Below are positions 1 through 11,707 of a stretch of DNA of 64,000 nt, one piece after another (position 1 is the stretch's first letter; every line of letters starts with the position of its first letter). The position numbers and the translations under genes are program-made. This DNA is from Agroathelia rolfsii (taxonomy: Eukaryota; Basidiomycota; Agaricomycetes; Amylocorticiales; Amylocorticiaceae): assembly GCA_018343915.1 (NCBI GenBank), contig JABRWF010000008.1, positions 1,488,001 to 1,552,000 of the forward strand, written 5' to 3'. The notes below the pieces were generated by a model. That model ran no database searches. It saw only the letters and a program-made list of their open reading frames with translations, and was not told where the DNA came from.

Positions 1-1540
1 GCGAGGTATCTACCAAGGTATCCTCGGTTTGACTTGGTCCTTTGCTTCCGCCATTGGTCCCCCTATCGTGAGTCCGATTCGATTATGCCTAGCCATAGCC
101 TTTTATACTTAGTTGAAATAACAGGGTGGTGCACTTGCACAAGCTAATTGGAGATGGTTATTCTGTAAGACTGTATGCGCTAAACTGCATGATCATCAAC
201 TCACATAACCGCCTTTAGTCCTTAACCTGCCTCTCAGTGGCATTGCTTTTGTCCTGGTCTTGTTCTTCCTTCGCGTCAGGACACCCCCTGGCTCTGCAAA
301 GGAGAAGTTTGCACGTGTTGACTGGCTGTTAGTCCTCATTATGACTTTCAGAAAAGTATTCTTATATTAACTTGAAATTAATAGCGGTAACTTCATTGGC
401 ATTAGTGGCACAACCTTGGCCATTATCGGTTTGACTTGGGGTGGTGTTGCCTATCCATGGGACTCGGCACACGTCCTTGTCCCGCTCATCCTCGGTTTGG
501 TTCTCGTCGGCGCCTTCCTCCTTTACGAGTTCAAGGTGCCGCTCGAGCCCACCGTCCCTTATGATGTCTTGTCCAACCGTACCAGCTTGAGCGGTTTCCT
601 CTCGACTGCCGTTCACGGCATTACCAGTATTTCTATCATTTGTGCGTCTTTCTCCCTGCATTAATATTTTGAAAATGAAACTCAATCGTGCTCTAGACTA
701 TCTTCCTGTCTACTTCCAAGCCTGCTTCGGCGCCTCGCCCATCAGGTCTGGTGTGGACATGTTGGGTACTGCCCTCATCGTTGCCCCCTTCGCTTTAGTC
801 TGCGGTATTATGGTTCAGGTCATGAACAGATACATTCCTGCAAATACCATCGGTTGGGTCTTGACCATCATTGGCTTTGGCCTGCTCAGCATGCTCAAGG
901 CCGATGCGTCTACTGGCCAATGGGTAGGCTTCCAGATTGTGGCCGCAGCTGGAACTGGTATGATTGTAAGTTATTCTTACATACAGATGACCAAACGCAA
1001 AAGGTTAACATAATACTCTAGTTCGCTGGTACTGTCTTCCCTATCTTAGCGCCCCTCCCTATCAACCGTACGGCAGCGGCTCTGGGTTTCTTCGCCTTCA
1101 GTCGCGCGTTTGCTCAGGTATGTAGCGTATACGATCGCACCTAACGATGTCAGACTCATCTTCCGTCACTTTAGACATGGGGTCTCACCATCTCGGCCAC
1201 CATCCTCCAGAACCAGCTCAAGGCTAACCTCCCCGCTGGCTTCGCCGAACAGTTCCCTCAGGGTGCCGAAATCGCATACAGCGCCATTCCTGTTATTAAG
1301 AACCTCCAAGAGCCTCTGCGTACGGAAGTCCGTGACGCTTTCGCTAAGAGCATGTCCGTTGTCTGGAAGACGATGATTGGTATTTCCGGCCTCGGCCTCC
1401 TCACCATCCCATTCTTGAAGGAAATCCCCATGCAAAACCAGACCGACGAGACGTACGGTTTGCACGATGGCAAGGAGACGCCAGAGAAGAACGGTGACCT
1501 CGAGGTCCAAGGCGAGGCTGCCACGGGCACCGTGGCTTAA
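1..1540 (+). CDS. MFS transporter, DHA2-like (5' end outside window)
   Basis: This is the C-terminal two thirds of a major facilitator superfamily transporter; the start lies left of the window. The first exon reads RGIYQGILGLTWSFASAIGPP, typical of the 14-helix drug:proton antiporter (DHA2) branch, followed by GGALAQANWRWLF and then NLPLSGIAF. Several hydrophobic helices follow (GLTWGGVAYPW, VLVPLILGLVLVGAFLLY, MLGTALIVAPFALVCGI, WVLTIIGFGLLSML). About eight exons are visible, with introns near 70-123, 165-220, 329-380, 640-700, 966-1020 and 1117-1175. The protein ends with a hydrophilic tail, ...GEAATGTVA, and TAA at 1538-1540. The family exports toxic compounds or secondary metabolites across the plasma membrane. 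The substrate cannot be read from sequence. Its convergent neighbour is a P450, but nothing else here suggests a biosynthetic cluster. Confidence 0.9.
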
Positions 1541-2868
1541 TTCATGTCTCTCGCTGCCTTTTTTTCTTCTTCTTTATTTTCTCTATTTTGCGTCTAGCCA
1601 TAGGCATTCCTGCATTATATGGACCCTTGCACTTGCAACGTATTTTATGATAGAAAGTCCTTTGTTTTTGTGATATCCCGCTATTGAATGCATTAGTTTT
1701 TTTCTTGATATATAGTAGCTAAATAGCGAATAAAATGATGTTTCTCTCATCCTGACTCGTGTGTAATCCATTAAGAGCCAAAGCTTCATACTAGACTTGC
1801 ACATTCTGCGTGTTCTCTAAACCCATTGTTATTGAAGAAATGCTGCTAGTGAGACTTGCATGCAAAATCGCTGGCTCTGACTTATGCTTCCGATTTCACA
1901 CAGTCAGTGACCCAGGAAGCTCCTAGTTCCATCCTCACTTTCAAGCTCTCACGATAAAATCAAATTGTCAGATTGGAAAGCAGTGACTGGCGCTTACAAA
2001 ACTCTACAGGAAAGATGACAAAGGCTACAATCATTAAGCAACTGATTAGGAATGTACGGCCGCCGAACAAGAATGATACTACTAGTAGCAGTGCCTGACA
2101 TTGCTTCTGCTGCTGTCGAAAGGCATCGTGGCATGTGATAAGGCCCATCGATGAACGAAGTTCAATATGCAAGGGTTGTCAACACAGGAGGCAAGTTTAT
2201 GTCAACTGATACCGAGACGCAGTCCCTATTGACTCGGACTTGAATAGATTGAATGGCTGTCATGTCCTGGATTGTATACTTTTGCAGGCTTGGAACGTTA
2301 TAGTCAAGCTGGTACTTGCACACAAATCATAATTATCTATCCCATTTTATTCTACATGAGCTCGAATCAGTGGGACCAATGCCAGTAATATTCGTGGTTT
2401 GTCGTTCTCAGTCGACTCGATTTGCTGACAGCCAGGTTGCAACTGATCGGGCCCGTCGGTATTCGGCATTTGACAAATATGGAAGGAAGGAATGCTTCTT
2501 GTGCCAGCCCGACACCCCGTCGGGTGTTTGATCTCCATCAGAACGATGGGGACTGGCATGTTGGGAAAAGCTAAAACCCTAAAAAATAATATTCAAGAAA
2601 AGGAGATGTTTATCTCGAGTATGGGACGAATCCGAGGGTGCGTCGGATAGAATCCCGGCAGATACCGGCGGGCATAGAAAGTCCCCGGGCCTGTCTCGAC
2701 GGAGCTACTACGGCTCTGTTGGTGGACCCTCCAATTAGGCCTTTTAAATTCAAATTAGCTGACATAAAGTAGTGGCCGTCTTGCTACAATGGTAGTGTGA
2801 TAATGTGAATTGCATAAAGTCCAAGAATGAGATTCAGCTGCTACAGGGAGATATTATGGTATAGTACT
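1541..2868. other. Intergenic region between convergent MFS and P450 genes
   Basis: About 1.3 kb holding the two 3' ends. The only item of note is a short minus-strand stretch near 1975-2150 encoding a hydrophobic run (LLLVVSFLFGG...SCLMIVAFVIFP). It could be a membrane-protein remnant, but I cannot join it to any exon. I see no RNA gene or repeat. Confidence 0.5.
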
Positions 2869-5189
2869 CTAAGGACTAGCTAATGATATATACAAAGGCA
2901 GTTGGTGACCTTTTTGACCTTTGATTTCGGGATGGTGAACAATGGCAGTCACAGAACCGACATCTTCTTTGGGATAGGCCATCTCAAAGTTGAAAGATCT
3001 AATGAGTACAAAGATTATTGCCTTCATTCTATGGCAAAAGCGAAGACATCAGTCTTTGTCCACTCTGAGATATACTACAAATCAGTGCTTACTCTGTCAG
3101 GGCAAAGCGGTATCCTATGCAAGCCCGAGGTCCACCCAAGAAAGTCAGCATATTGGCGTAAACCCCGGGAGCTTGTGACAGTTTCGCCGGAGGATTGTCC
3201 CAACGATTAGGTCTGGTCATCCATTAGCATTAGTTGGACACTTGTTAACAGGTGAGATAAGAGATATACTTGAATTCGTCGACATCTTCACCCCATATGT
3301 CCTTGCTAAGGTTAATGGCATTAATGGGGATCATCAGGTGATCACCTTTGCGAAGACTTCAGATATAATGATTAATTCCTATAATAATGCCAAAGCGTTA
3401 GATGAAATACTCACCGTATTTCGTTCCTTTGCACGCCTTTGCGATCTACGATAGGTGTCTCCAATGGTATGACAGCATCCTCGGCCGCGACACGATCAGT
3501 GTGAGGCACAGGGGAATACAATCGCAGAACTTCACGAATGACTTTTTCTAGGTACGGGAGAGCGTTCAGGTCTTCCACAGAAGGATAATCCTCCTGACAT
3601 GCGCTCAGCTCGGTGCGCAGCTTGCTCTGGACCTCGGGATGACATGCCAAAGCAAAAAGTGTCCAAGTCACGGCGGTGCTCGTCGTCTCATGTCCTGCAA
3701 CAAAGAAAGTAGGGACCTCTAATGCTTTCATGAGAAATGGCGTTGCGAGAGTTTTTGATGAACACCTTACGGGCTATGACATCCTCATCACTGAGCTTGT
3801 TACCCTCCGCAGCCAAATTTGCGCGGACAAGGAGACTTAACAAGTCACGCCTGCGTACTGAGCCAGATTTACCTTCGTCTTTCTCGAGGGCAGCAGTTTT
3901 CGCTTCTTTTAGCAAACGAAGTGCGATTTTATTCATACTTTCTTGTGCTCCATCTATGAGGCGTCTGTCCTTTGTGGGCTTCAAGTTTACAGCATGACCA
4001 TGAGATTGATCGTCACAATATCAGTCAAAGGGAGTTTAACTACTCAGAACTTACTATATATCGAAGGATAGGGAAAAAGGCCTGCATTTGGGAAAACTCG
4101 CTTGTCCCGGCGGTAAAGAGTGTCGCGAGGGCTCTGTTCAGCTCACTGGGCTCCGAGTCCGATAAGGAGTCAAACTCGTAACCAAAACCTATCGAAGGAC
4201 ATGATATCAGTCGTGTATATACTAACAGAAGCGATGATATTCGCATACCCGCAGTGCCGATGATGTCCAAGGTTAATCGGTTGAACCACGAAAGGACATC
4301 GAGCTTGGTGGAGCCGCCATTTTCTTTGATTTTATTTGTAAGAATGCTAGTCAGCTGATTTTGAATATATGAGTTATGAATGTAGTTGAAGATGCAGAAA
4401 ATGACCATACCTTCCATGTTTTCTCCAGGAATATTTCATTAATATCACGAATATGCGCAGGACCGAAGGCGGGGTTCTGTGGATGTTCAAATGAGACAAG
4501 AAAATGATGACCTGTGTAACAAAGGAAATACCATGATTTTCCTCTGTATAACATATTCAGCGTAAGCAGTTGTTCATCGCGTCTATTGATTATGCATGAC
4601 TCGCCTGGAGTTTATGTTGGCTTCCTATTTTCCTTACCTCGTAAGCCGAAATAGATCAGATTGTTGATGAACTGCATACCTTCAGCTACAAGGACACCGG
4701 GACCAACAATTCTTGACAGAAGATATATCAGTTCGTCGGGTTTATGAAATGCATTTGTATTCATGAGAATGAATGAGATTGCTTTGGGGTCCACAGTGAA
4801 GAAGTATGGGTTCTAGAGATATGTTGATGAATGAGTAAAGAAATATTACGGATCATGTCGTTACATCTCACATATAAAATTCCCTGGACCACAAGAGTTT
4901 GACCGTACTTTGCTAACCATGATGTCTTGTCCTTGTTAAACACCTATAGCAGTATCATGAACTCGGGATCGTCGGCAGAGTAGATAGTAGAATGGCAAGA
5001 GACCTCTGTATTTCTGAAATTCTTGAATTGTCCCTCCAGCTCCCAAGTAAATGCGGGTCCATGGATATTTTGCAGAGGCGAAGTGTATCTGTCCAGGACG
5101 AAGCAAGCTGACCGATACAAGAGACGCAATGCCACAAGCCAGCTGCCATAGTAGAGTAGGTTGAATGCCGCACTCGTTAGTACAGTCAT
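2869..5189 (-). CDS. Cytochrome P450 monooxygenase (possibly damaged)
   Basis: A membrane-anchored haem-thiolate monooxygenase. The start at 5189 gives an N-terminal anchor ([20 protein letters not shown]) followed by a short hinge ending HGPAF. Downstream exons carry the I-helix oxygen-binding motif AGHETTS (near 3700), the K-helix ExxR as EVLR (near 3530), the meander SKDIWGED...DRW, and a perfect haem-ligand loop [10 protein letters not shown] (near 3140). The last exon ends PLYISLASP with the stop at 2869-2871. About ten short introns are needed. The order and spacing fit the microsomal fungal P450s active on hydrophobic substrates; I cannot assign a CYP number. One oddity: between VLVAEG (about 4680) and [11 protein letters not shown] (about 4480) the usual H-R-x-Q-R C-helix cannot be read in frame with canonical splice sites. 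The gene may be a recent pseudogene or have a non-standard intron there. Confidence 0.85.
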
Positions 5190-5227
5190 CTTCCGCGGAT
5201 GGCAGGCAGCTCTGAGGGCGGGGATGT

Positions 5228-5632
5228 TTAATAAGGTGGTTTAGGTATTATATATTGTATCAAAGGCTGATGTAACGTGACAGCACCGAATAGAATCAAA
5301 AGAAGCATAAACTCGGAAGACTGATCGGCATAATGCTCCTTGCCTAATCCATCTGCGGCGATTAAATTGCTAAGGTAGTTGGAACGTCGAAGATTCAAAT
5401 GTGCTGATAACAAAGACACGAGACAGCGTGTTCTCGGTGAAATCGCCTGTCTGATGTCTGAAGCTAAAGTATTGGGGGCTAATGTTAGAGCGCGAAGCAT
5501 CACTCGGTCAATCGTTACTGTTAATAACACAGGAGGTTGAGTTGACGGCGCACGGCCTCCCATCATGCCATACACACCATCATGATGCACACTTTTAGCT
5601 GTAATGTTAACATCGAAGAAATTTGATATCAT
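5228..5632 (-). CDS. Hypothetical ORF, 134 residues
   Basis: A single ATG-initiated open frame on the same strand as the P450 and 39 nt upstream of its start codon. It shows no signal peptide and no motif I recognise. It has a moderately hydrophobic C-terminal stretch (FMLLLILFGAVTL). The length is above what chance usually gives in a non-coding stretch, but there is no other support. It could be a remnant of a larger gene, the 5' leader of the P450 transcript, or noise. Confidence 0.25.
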   Translation of the reverse strand: MISNFFDVNITAKSVHHDGVYGMMGGRAPSTQPPVLLTVTIDRVMLRALTLAPNTLASDIRQAISPRTRCLVSLLSAHLNLRRSNYLSNLIAADGLGKEHYADQSSEFMLLLILFGAVTLHQPLIQYIIPKPPY

Positions 5633-6143
5633 GATATTAGTAATTCTCTGCTATTCCAACCGACCCAGGTCATATTATCTGCAGCCTTCCTAGTGATATA
5701 CCTAGATTATTTTGCAATTTTGAGTTAGCACTCCACACGACAGTGACAGTTAGCTGACAATACCTCGAACTTGCCCCCTCCCCTTTGTGGGCCCTCATAT
5801 GCCCGGCATGGAGTCAATAAGAAGTGCTATTGGACTATCGATGAGGTTATAGCCGCTTGCAAATAGGAATAGGCCATCAAGTTGCCCAAGAGTCGTTAGG
5901 TAAACGCGAAGACATACAGACCAGATGAACTGTTATGACAAGTCGATGACTAAGCAGATTGCACAATAAAGACGATGCGATGCCGCGGCGGTCCGAGCCG
6001 CTGCCGCCCCTGTCTGTGTATTGTGCAGTAGACCATAAGCTTGACGTGAACAGGGTTATGTTCAACTCTTTTTAACCTCTTCGGCACTTTCGTTTGATTT
6101 CTATATTACTTCTCTTTCTTGGAATATCGTTGGATAAGTCAAA
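5633..6143. promoter_or_regulatory. Upstream region of the CCCH zinc-finger gene
   Basis: About 500 bp without a convincing gene. The last 80 bases before the ATG at 6144 are T/C-rich (ttctatattacttctctttcttgg), typical of a fungal core promoter. I see no clear TATA box. Confidence 0.4.
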
Positions 6144-8100
6144 ATGGATGCTGGCATCATCAACGACGACGACCCGGCTTCGATCATGTGAGTTTCGACC
6201 AAGAATACCTTGTTGGCTTCGAGCTGTTCCTCATATACACTTTTCAGTCAAGATTGCTTGAGGAAACTTCAAGGTCCGTTCAGAAGTTCAGTGCTAACTT
6301 GGAGGGTTCCTGTTGATTCGTGTGTTTTAGAGAATACATCTATTCTCATACAACATAAGCAGTCATCCTCACGCCGCGTTCGTGATCTCAGAGAGGAACT
6401 TGAATCATGCAGGGAGATTATCCATGAACAGCGGAATGAGATTAGAGAGCTTAGTACTCGCCTCAAACATGTTCAAGTCAGACATTTATCTCTTCTCTTG
6501 CTTCGGTGTCTCACACAGAATTAACCTTTGATGATCAACACCAGGAACATAAATACATGAATCAGCGCGCCATTTGCCTCATAGACGGCGACGGGATGAT
6601 CTTTACACCTGACTTGATTGCCGATGGACGCGAGGGTGGGCAACGAGCTGCGAGGATGCTTAATGCCACTATCCGGCAGCACATAGACCTCAAGGTGTCC
6701 TTGTGGGTTTACATCTTCTTTAACAAGCGTGGACTCTGGGATACCCTGTTACGAACCGGACAGACCGATGCCACCAAGAAAGATTTTGAGGACTTCTATG
6801 CCGGCTTTAATCAAGCCGATCAAAAGTATGTCTTTATAGCTTGTTTCAGCGAGCAAAACGTTGAACTAACCTCACCGGCACGTGTCACGTAGGTTTATGA
6901 TGGTGGATGTCGGCAGAACCAAGGAAGCTGCAGACGCTCGACTCAGGGGTGAGCTAGGCATTTGCCAGTCTCATTTAGTCAATCGTCATTGAAGGAGCTC
7001 GACGATAGTATATCTGGAAGACAATATCTGCCTTCCTCATGTGACAAATATAATATTCGGAGGTGAGTTTCTTTGTTTTACACCCGAGTTTCCGTGTCTC
7101 TGATATGTCCCCAGGCTGCCACGACAACGGATACGCCCACATGTTAAATTCAGCCATAACTCAAGGCTACAAAGATAAATTATTACTGCTAGCAAGCTAT
7201 TCTGAAATGGTTGCTAGCATCGAAGAACTGCGTTTGCCTTGCATTCGAAATACAGATTTATTCATTAAGAAGAAACTTGCGCCAATGCCGAAAACGCCTC
7301 GTCAACGGTCTAAGCAGAAGGCAAAAATAATTAATTCCAAGCAGAGGCCCACGTTGGCCGAGCGATTCACCGACGATAATGAGACAACCGACGCAATGGA
7401 TGCCGATGGTATTTTCATCGACAGCCTCTCCGACGACGAATACACCGAGACGGACGATGAGTCGGAAAGTGAGGAATATAGCAGCGTGGAAAACGAAGGA
7501 CCGTTTCTTGGTCAGCATTCCATTGGACTGGCCATGGTAGTTGAACCTCATGAATCCACATCAGTTGAGTGCTTTTGCAAACATAGTTCAAAAGGTCAAA
7601 TTACTGAATATACATTCGAATTAGTCTTCGACTAAACGTATGCTTTTTTTTTTTTTTTTTTTTACAGCAACCTTGTTCAAGGCTCATCTAACGTACTCTC
7701 CACTATAATAGCTTGCAACGCATATTATCTGGCGAAAAACTGCCACAAAACGTCTTGCCGCTATTCCCACGATTGCATCCAAACACCTGAGCAACTCAAA
7801 AAACTCCGGACAAGCGCCAAGAAGACCCCTTGTCCGGCTGCATTGAAAGGTTTGTCCTCCGTCTCATTAAGACTACACGACCATATACCTACTCAACTTT
7901 GTCAATCTAGGAAAGCCATGCCAATATGGAGACGACTGTTTCCTGGGTCACACCTGTCCCTTGGGTCCTAAATGCAGCTATAGAAAGAAAAGCACTTGCA
8001 AATTTTCAGCTGGTAAGATGTCTCATAAATGCTTGATCTTTTTCTCATCCTGACCATTCATCGTACGAATGTAGACGGAATGCATGAATATCGATTTTAA
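6144..8100 (+). CDS. CCCH zinc-finger protein with DUF7923-like domain
   Basis: The protein starts MDAGIINDDDPASI and continues into a charged coiled coil (RRVRDLREELESCREIIHEQ) ending near 6476. Next is a domain matching my recollection of the fungal DUF7923 family: RAICLIDGDGMIF, then KFMMVDVGRTKEAADARL, then NIIFGGCHDNGYAHML. This core has Asp-rich motifs reminiscent of NYN/PIN-like nuclease folds (inference). An acidic disordered linker follows (7380-7500). The C-terminus carries Cys/His clusters: CNAYYLAKNCHKTSCRYSH, then a perfect C-x8-C-x5-C-x3-H finger (CPAALKGKPCQYGDDCFLGH), then a further Cys cluster. The stop is TAA at 8098-8100. The introns are short; the one near 7593-7711 can be placed in more than one way. 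CCCH fingers usually bind RNA, so a role in RNA metabolism is likely but unproven. Confidence 0.8.
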
Positions 8101-9455
8101 CGAACCATCTATTGCCTACCAATTATCTATTTTTTCCATTGAATTAAGTTGTGCGCTTGGCACGGAACATGACTCATATTTCAAGAGTGAATTATATTGG
8201 AATTTATATATACACTTAGTCAAACCATTCTACGTTTATCATGATACTGTATTGGCAGTGATCCTAATGTTGCATGTTTGTTGCAGATTCTTAATTGCAG
8301 CAGCTCGCGGAATAAGAATGTGGCCTAGCCCCAGTTCCAGGTCGAACAGGTGATATAATTCTCAAAAACGGGATTTGGCACCACCTATTCTCCATACTGG
8401 CGTGACCTCGTTGAGACAGGAGGCTGTATATACATCCTTTAGTGTGTGCTAGAAAGCGTGCATGAACCAACAAACAGCCCTGGCAGTACAAATTGCATTA
8501 GCGTCATGGCAAGTTCGGTGATATCACACATCAGAAAATGATCCAAATGCCCCGTACGAGAATTATACTATCACCAGGGGTTAAAAAGACTAGAGCATAA
8601 GGCTTATATTAGGCATTGCAGCTAGATATACGGCCTAGCGCTGAATGAGGGTGATGTATAGCAGTACCGCCAGTAGCGCAGAGGAAGCCAAAGATGGAGC
8701 GCAGTAGCTTGCATAGCAGCAAAGAAGACGGCGGCGGTGAGCATCTATCAGTCGATGCTAGGTGCATGTGCATCACAGCGTATGTCAGAGCGAGGGCGCC
8801 ATCATTGGGCGGTGCAGTCATAGCCGCTCGAGAAAGGTGTGGTTCCAGAGGATATATTACAATTCTTGGTGCGCGGATCATAATGCATGATACAATAACA
8901 TACAAATGCACTCGATGCATATGGGCGCATTGACGTGAATAGACGAAAGAGTGATGGCGGAAGAGAGACAGAAATGATTGGCCGTTGCTGTTGCTGATCA
9001 TCAGGCAAAATGCCGCTTGCATGGCTGCTTCCGTTGGCGTCGTTGCACTTGACCACCGCAAGCGATGATCATTGCTGTCGACGTATCAATGGAAGTAACT
9101 TCTTTTGCCTGAATAGCCGCACCGTTGTGGAGAATATAGTGTTTCCTGGTTGGATACTGACCACATTTTCCCTCTCCTTCTTCATCTTTTTCTCCTGGGC
9201 CCTGCCTGGCTGGGTGTCCCTACGACCCATTCGATCTTCTCTCTTTTGGCCGCAGGACGACGGCCTTTTTCTGAGCATTTTTTTGCCCTCTGTGAGGAGC
9301 AGGCATTTCTTTCTTTTTCTTCTGATTTTTTCCTTGTGTCTGCTGTCGACCAGCTTTCTGGGAGTTTTCTGTATTCTGCAGTCTGAGAACACAACGACAA
9401 GCATCTGCTCTAAATTTGATTTTTCTTTAAAAAAGGAAGACACAAATTGAAGAAA
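8101..9455. promoter_or_regulatory. Intergenic region with pyrimidine-rich leader upstream of the GPCR-like gene
   Basis: About 1.35 kb without a convincing gene. From about 9160 to 9430 the plus strand is strongly T/C-rich (long runs of cttctt, tttttc), as expected of a fungal core promoter and 5' leader. Open frames here (9010-9450 plus, 8609-9061 minus) show only the low complexity this bias creates. Confidence 0.4.
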
Positions 9456-11707
9456 ATGACGACCGCTGCCAATGCCACTGCTCTCTTTGCGGACGACACG
9501 ACTGAAATCCTGACGTCGTCAGAGGTCATGGGCATATCGTTTTCCTTTGCCTTTGCGATTCTGTCCATACTTGCTCTCGCTGTCGTTGCCCTGCGTGCCA
9601 TATACCTTGCGACAAGCTCACTTATCAGAGAGCGCAAGGGTTCCTCGCGAGAGCATGTCTTCTTCAGAACTCAGCTTGGAATCTACATTGCATGCCTCCT
9701 GTGCGATTTCTATTACCTTCGCATCATTACTCTTTGAACTGATGATATACTGCAGGACCAGCAATGCTCTTAATAGTGCCGCAGGTGTAATACTCGGGTT
9801 TTTCATCAGTGAGAGAAGCATCCCTACAGGTATGGCATACCTCTTGGTCCTTGAAGATTACACATCTTGTAAAATAATACATTCTTATCAATATCTCTGC
9901 CTAGGCCCGATGTGCACAGCCCAGGCCATAGCAATGAGTGTTGGCAACTTCGGCTCGGCCTTCTTCACCGTCGCAATTGCAATTCACACCTTCTCGTCCC
10001 TTGTGCTTTGCAATAGGCTTTCTGCATGGGCAACTATTTTCTTTGCGACGTTGGGATGGTCCATGAGCCTCGCTGTCGGTATGTAATGATGGGCCTATAC
10101 CTTGTCTTTGATTCACAATCTGATGATCGTACCCTTCCAATGTTTAGGTTTCGTTCCCGTGCTGATCAAAGGGCTCGACAATACAATCTATGGTCCCAGT
10201 GGATTCTCTTGTGCCATAAGACCAGAGTTCCCTTTACTGGACTTCGTCTTGCATCTGCTTCCTGTATGAGCGAATCCCATAGTCTTTTTCATAGATAGCT
10301 TTATTGATATCACCCCGATCCAGATTTTTGCAGCGTCGCTCATTTCTGCTATCCTATATTCCCTCATCTTCCTTGTCCTCCGCGGCACGTTGACTTTTAC
10401 GGGCGGCATTCGTTTCAATCTGGACCCCAATCAGCGCTTGAGCGCCCGTTTCGGTACTAGTACGAACGAGGAATACCAGCGCTTCATCAGTGCCATCGCA
10501 CGTAGCATGCTATGGTACCCTGCTGTATACATTAGTCTGTTGCTGCCTTACTCCATCTCGCGTCTCCTCAACATTTCTGGGTTCCCTGTTGCATTCGGAA
10601 TCGACGTGTTTGCATATTGTTCCACTTTTGTACTTGGTACGTTATGGGTCAATTATTTTTGAGCTAGTTATTAGTGTGCTCATCTTCTGAAAAGGTCTCG
10701 CGAACGTTCTCCTGCTATACAACACTTTCCGTGTTCTCGGCCCTGCCTTCGGAGGCTCTAATGTCATACCACCACAGAAGAAGTCCGATGATGTTGAAAG
10801 CATGGGGAATACAGAGAAGAAGGCGCCCTCTACTTCTTCGACTTTTGACACTTCAACGGCTTTTGTGGAGACACCTGCCCCTTCGTATCAGTCGTGGAAG
10901 TCAAACTCCTCGCGTACGATGATTACTTCGACCTATAAAGAGAACTCTTCAGATTCTTTTGGGGCCGAGACTGACAAACCTGTTCGGAGATCTACTAGCA
11001 TCAACTCTAGCTCATATTCCGCTCTGCGCCCCATCACTCCCGTGGACGAGTTGAACTGCATGTTGGAGTCTCCCGAGCTCTCCCGCCCGGTTTCTCAAAT
11101 AGAATCATCGAAGCCAAACTTGCGTCCGTTCCTACTCACCTCCCAAGCGGGGAGCATCACCGGTCAGCAGTACCAGCAGCACCATACACGAGACCATTCT
11201 ACCGACTCGACCGCTTCACTGCCCCCACCACCCCGCGCCTCCCGCAGCCCGTCTCCCATCGCACGCCGACCAACGCTTGAAGCCTTCCTGCGTCCTTCCC
11301 CTCTTGACCGACGACCGACAATCAAAGAGGTAGCACACTATGATGTCCCAGCCCCTCATCCCCCTCAACGATCAGATAGCTTGATGGTCTCGCCGGGGTA
11401 TCTGACGCATAATACCACCGCTCCCGCCCCCACCGTAGCCAATCCGCCCTCTCCTAGTGTGTACTCACCCGCGAGCGAGTACGGCCCAATGGAGGCTGCG
11501 ACGCCTATTACCCCTCATTATTATTACCCGAGTCGGACGCGGTCATCCAAGGTTTCTCAAGCGGCGCCAGGGCGGTATATTATTCCACCGACGCCGGCGT
11601 CTACACGGCCGCAGCTACGGTCGGCACGCTCGATCCCGAATCTACATGGGCCTCGCGATATGCCGCCTTCCAACGTGCATAGGCAGTCCAGTCTGTTTTA
11701 TCAGTAG
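9456..11707 (+). CDS. GPCR-like seven-transmembrane receptor with long cytosolic tail
   Basis: A predicted plasma-membrane receptor of about 630 residues. The ATG at 9456 gives MTTAANATALFADD, then a first helix (SFSFAFAILSILALAVVALRAIYL). Later exons give CTAQAIAMSVGN followed by FFTVAIAIHTFSSLVL (helix 3), LSAWATIFFATLGWSMSLAVGFVPV (helix 4), ISAILYSLIFLVLRG (helix 5), then helices 6-7 (YPAVYISLLLPYSIS, VFAYCSTFVLGLANVLLLYNTF). This order, and the CTAQ...IAIHTF signature in helix 3, fit the fungal cAMP/glucose-receptor-like GPCRs. The last exon (from about 10695) encodes a 300-residue Ser/Thr/Pro-rich tail, a likely phosphorylation and desensitisation region. The stop is TAG at 11705-11707. 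The helix-2 exon, near 9750-9790, is short and its boundaries are uncertain. Ligand unknown. Confidence 0.75.

Noticed and set aside
1..5189. Secondary-metabolite gene cluster built on the MFS transporter and P450
   Set aside because: No core enzyme (PKS, NRPS, terpene synthase) or cluster regulator is adjacent, and the following genes are unrelated; two genes are not enough.
8609..9061. 150-codon minus-strand ORF
   Set aside because: No motif, no splice partners, unusual His/Ser composition; most likely chance.
9010..9450. 146-codon plus-strand ORF upstream of the GPCR-like gene
   Set aside because: It is Phe/Leu/Ser-rich only because the DNA is a T/C-rich promoter tract; no domain, and it runs into the receptor's 5' leader.
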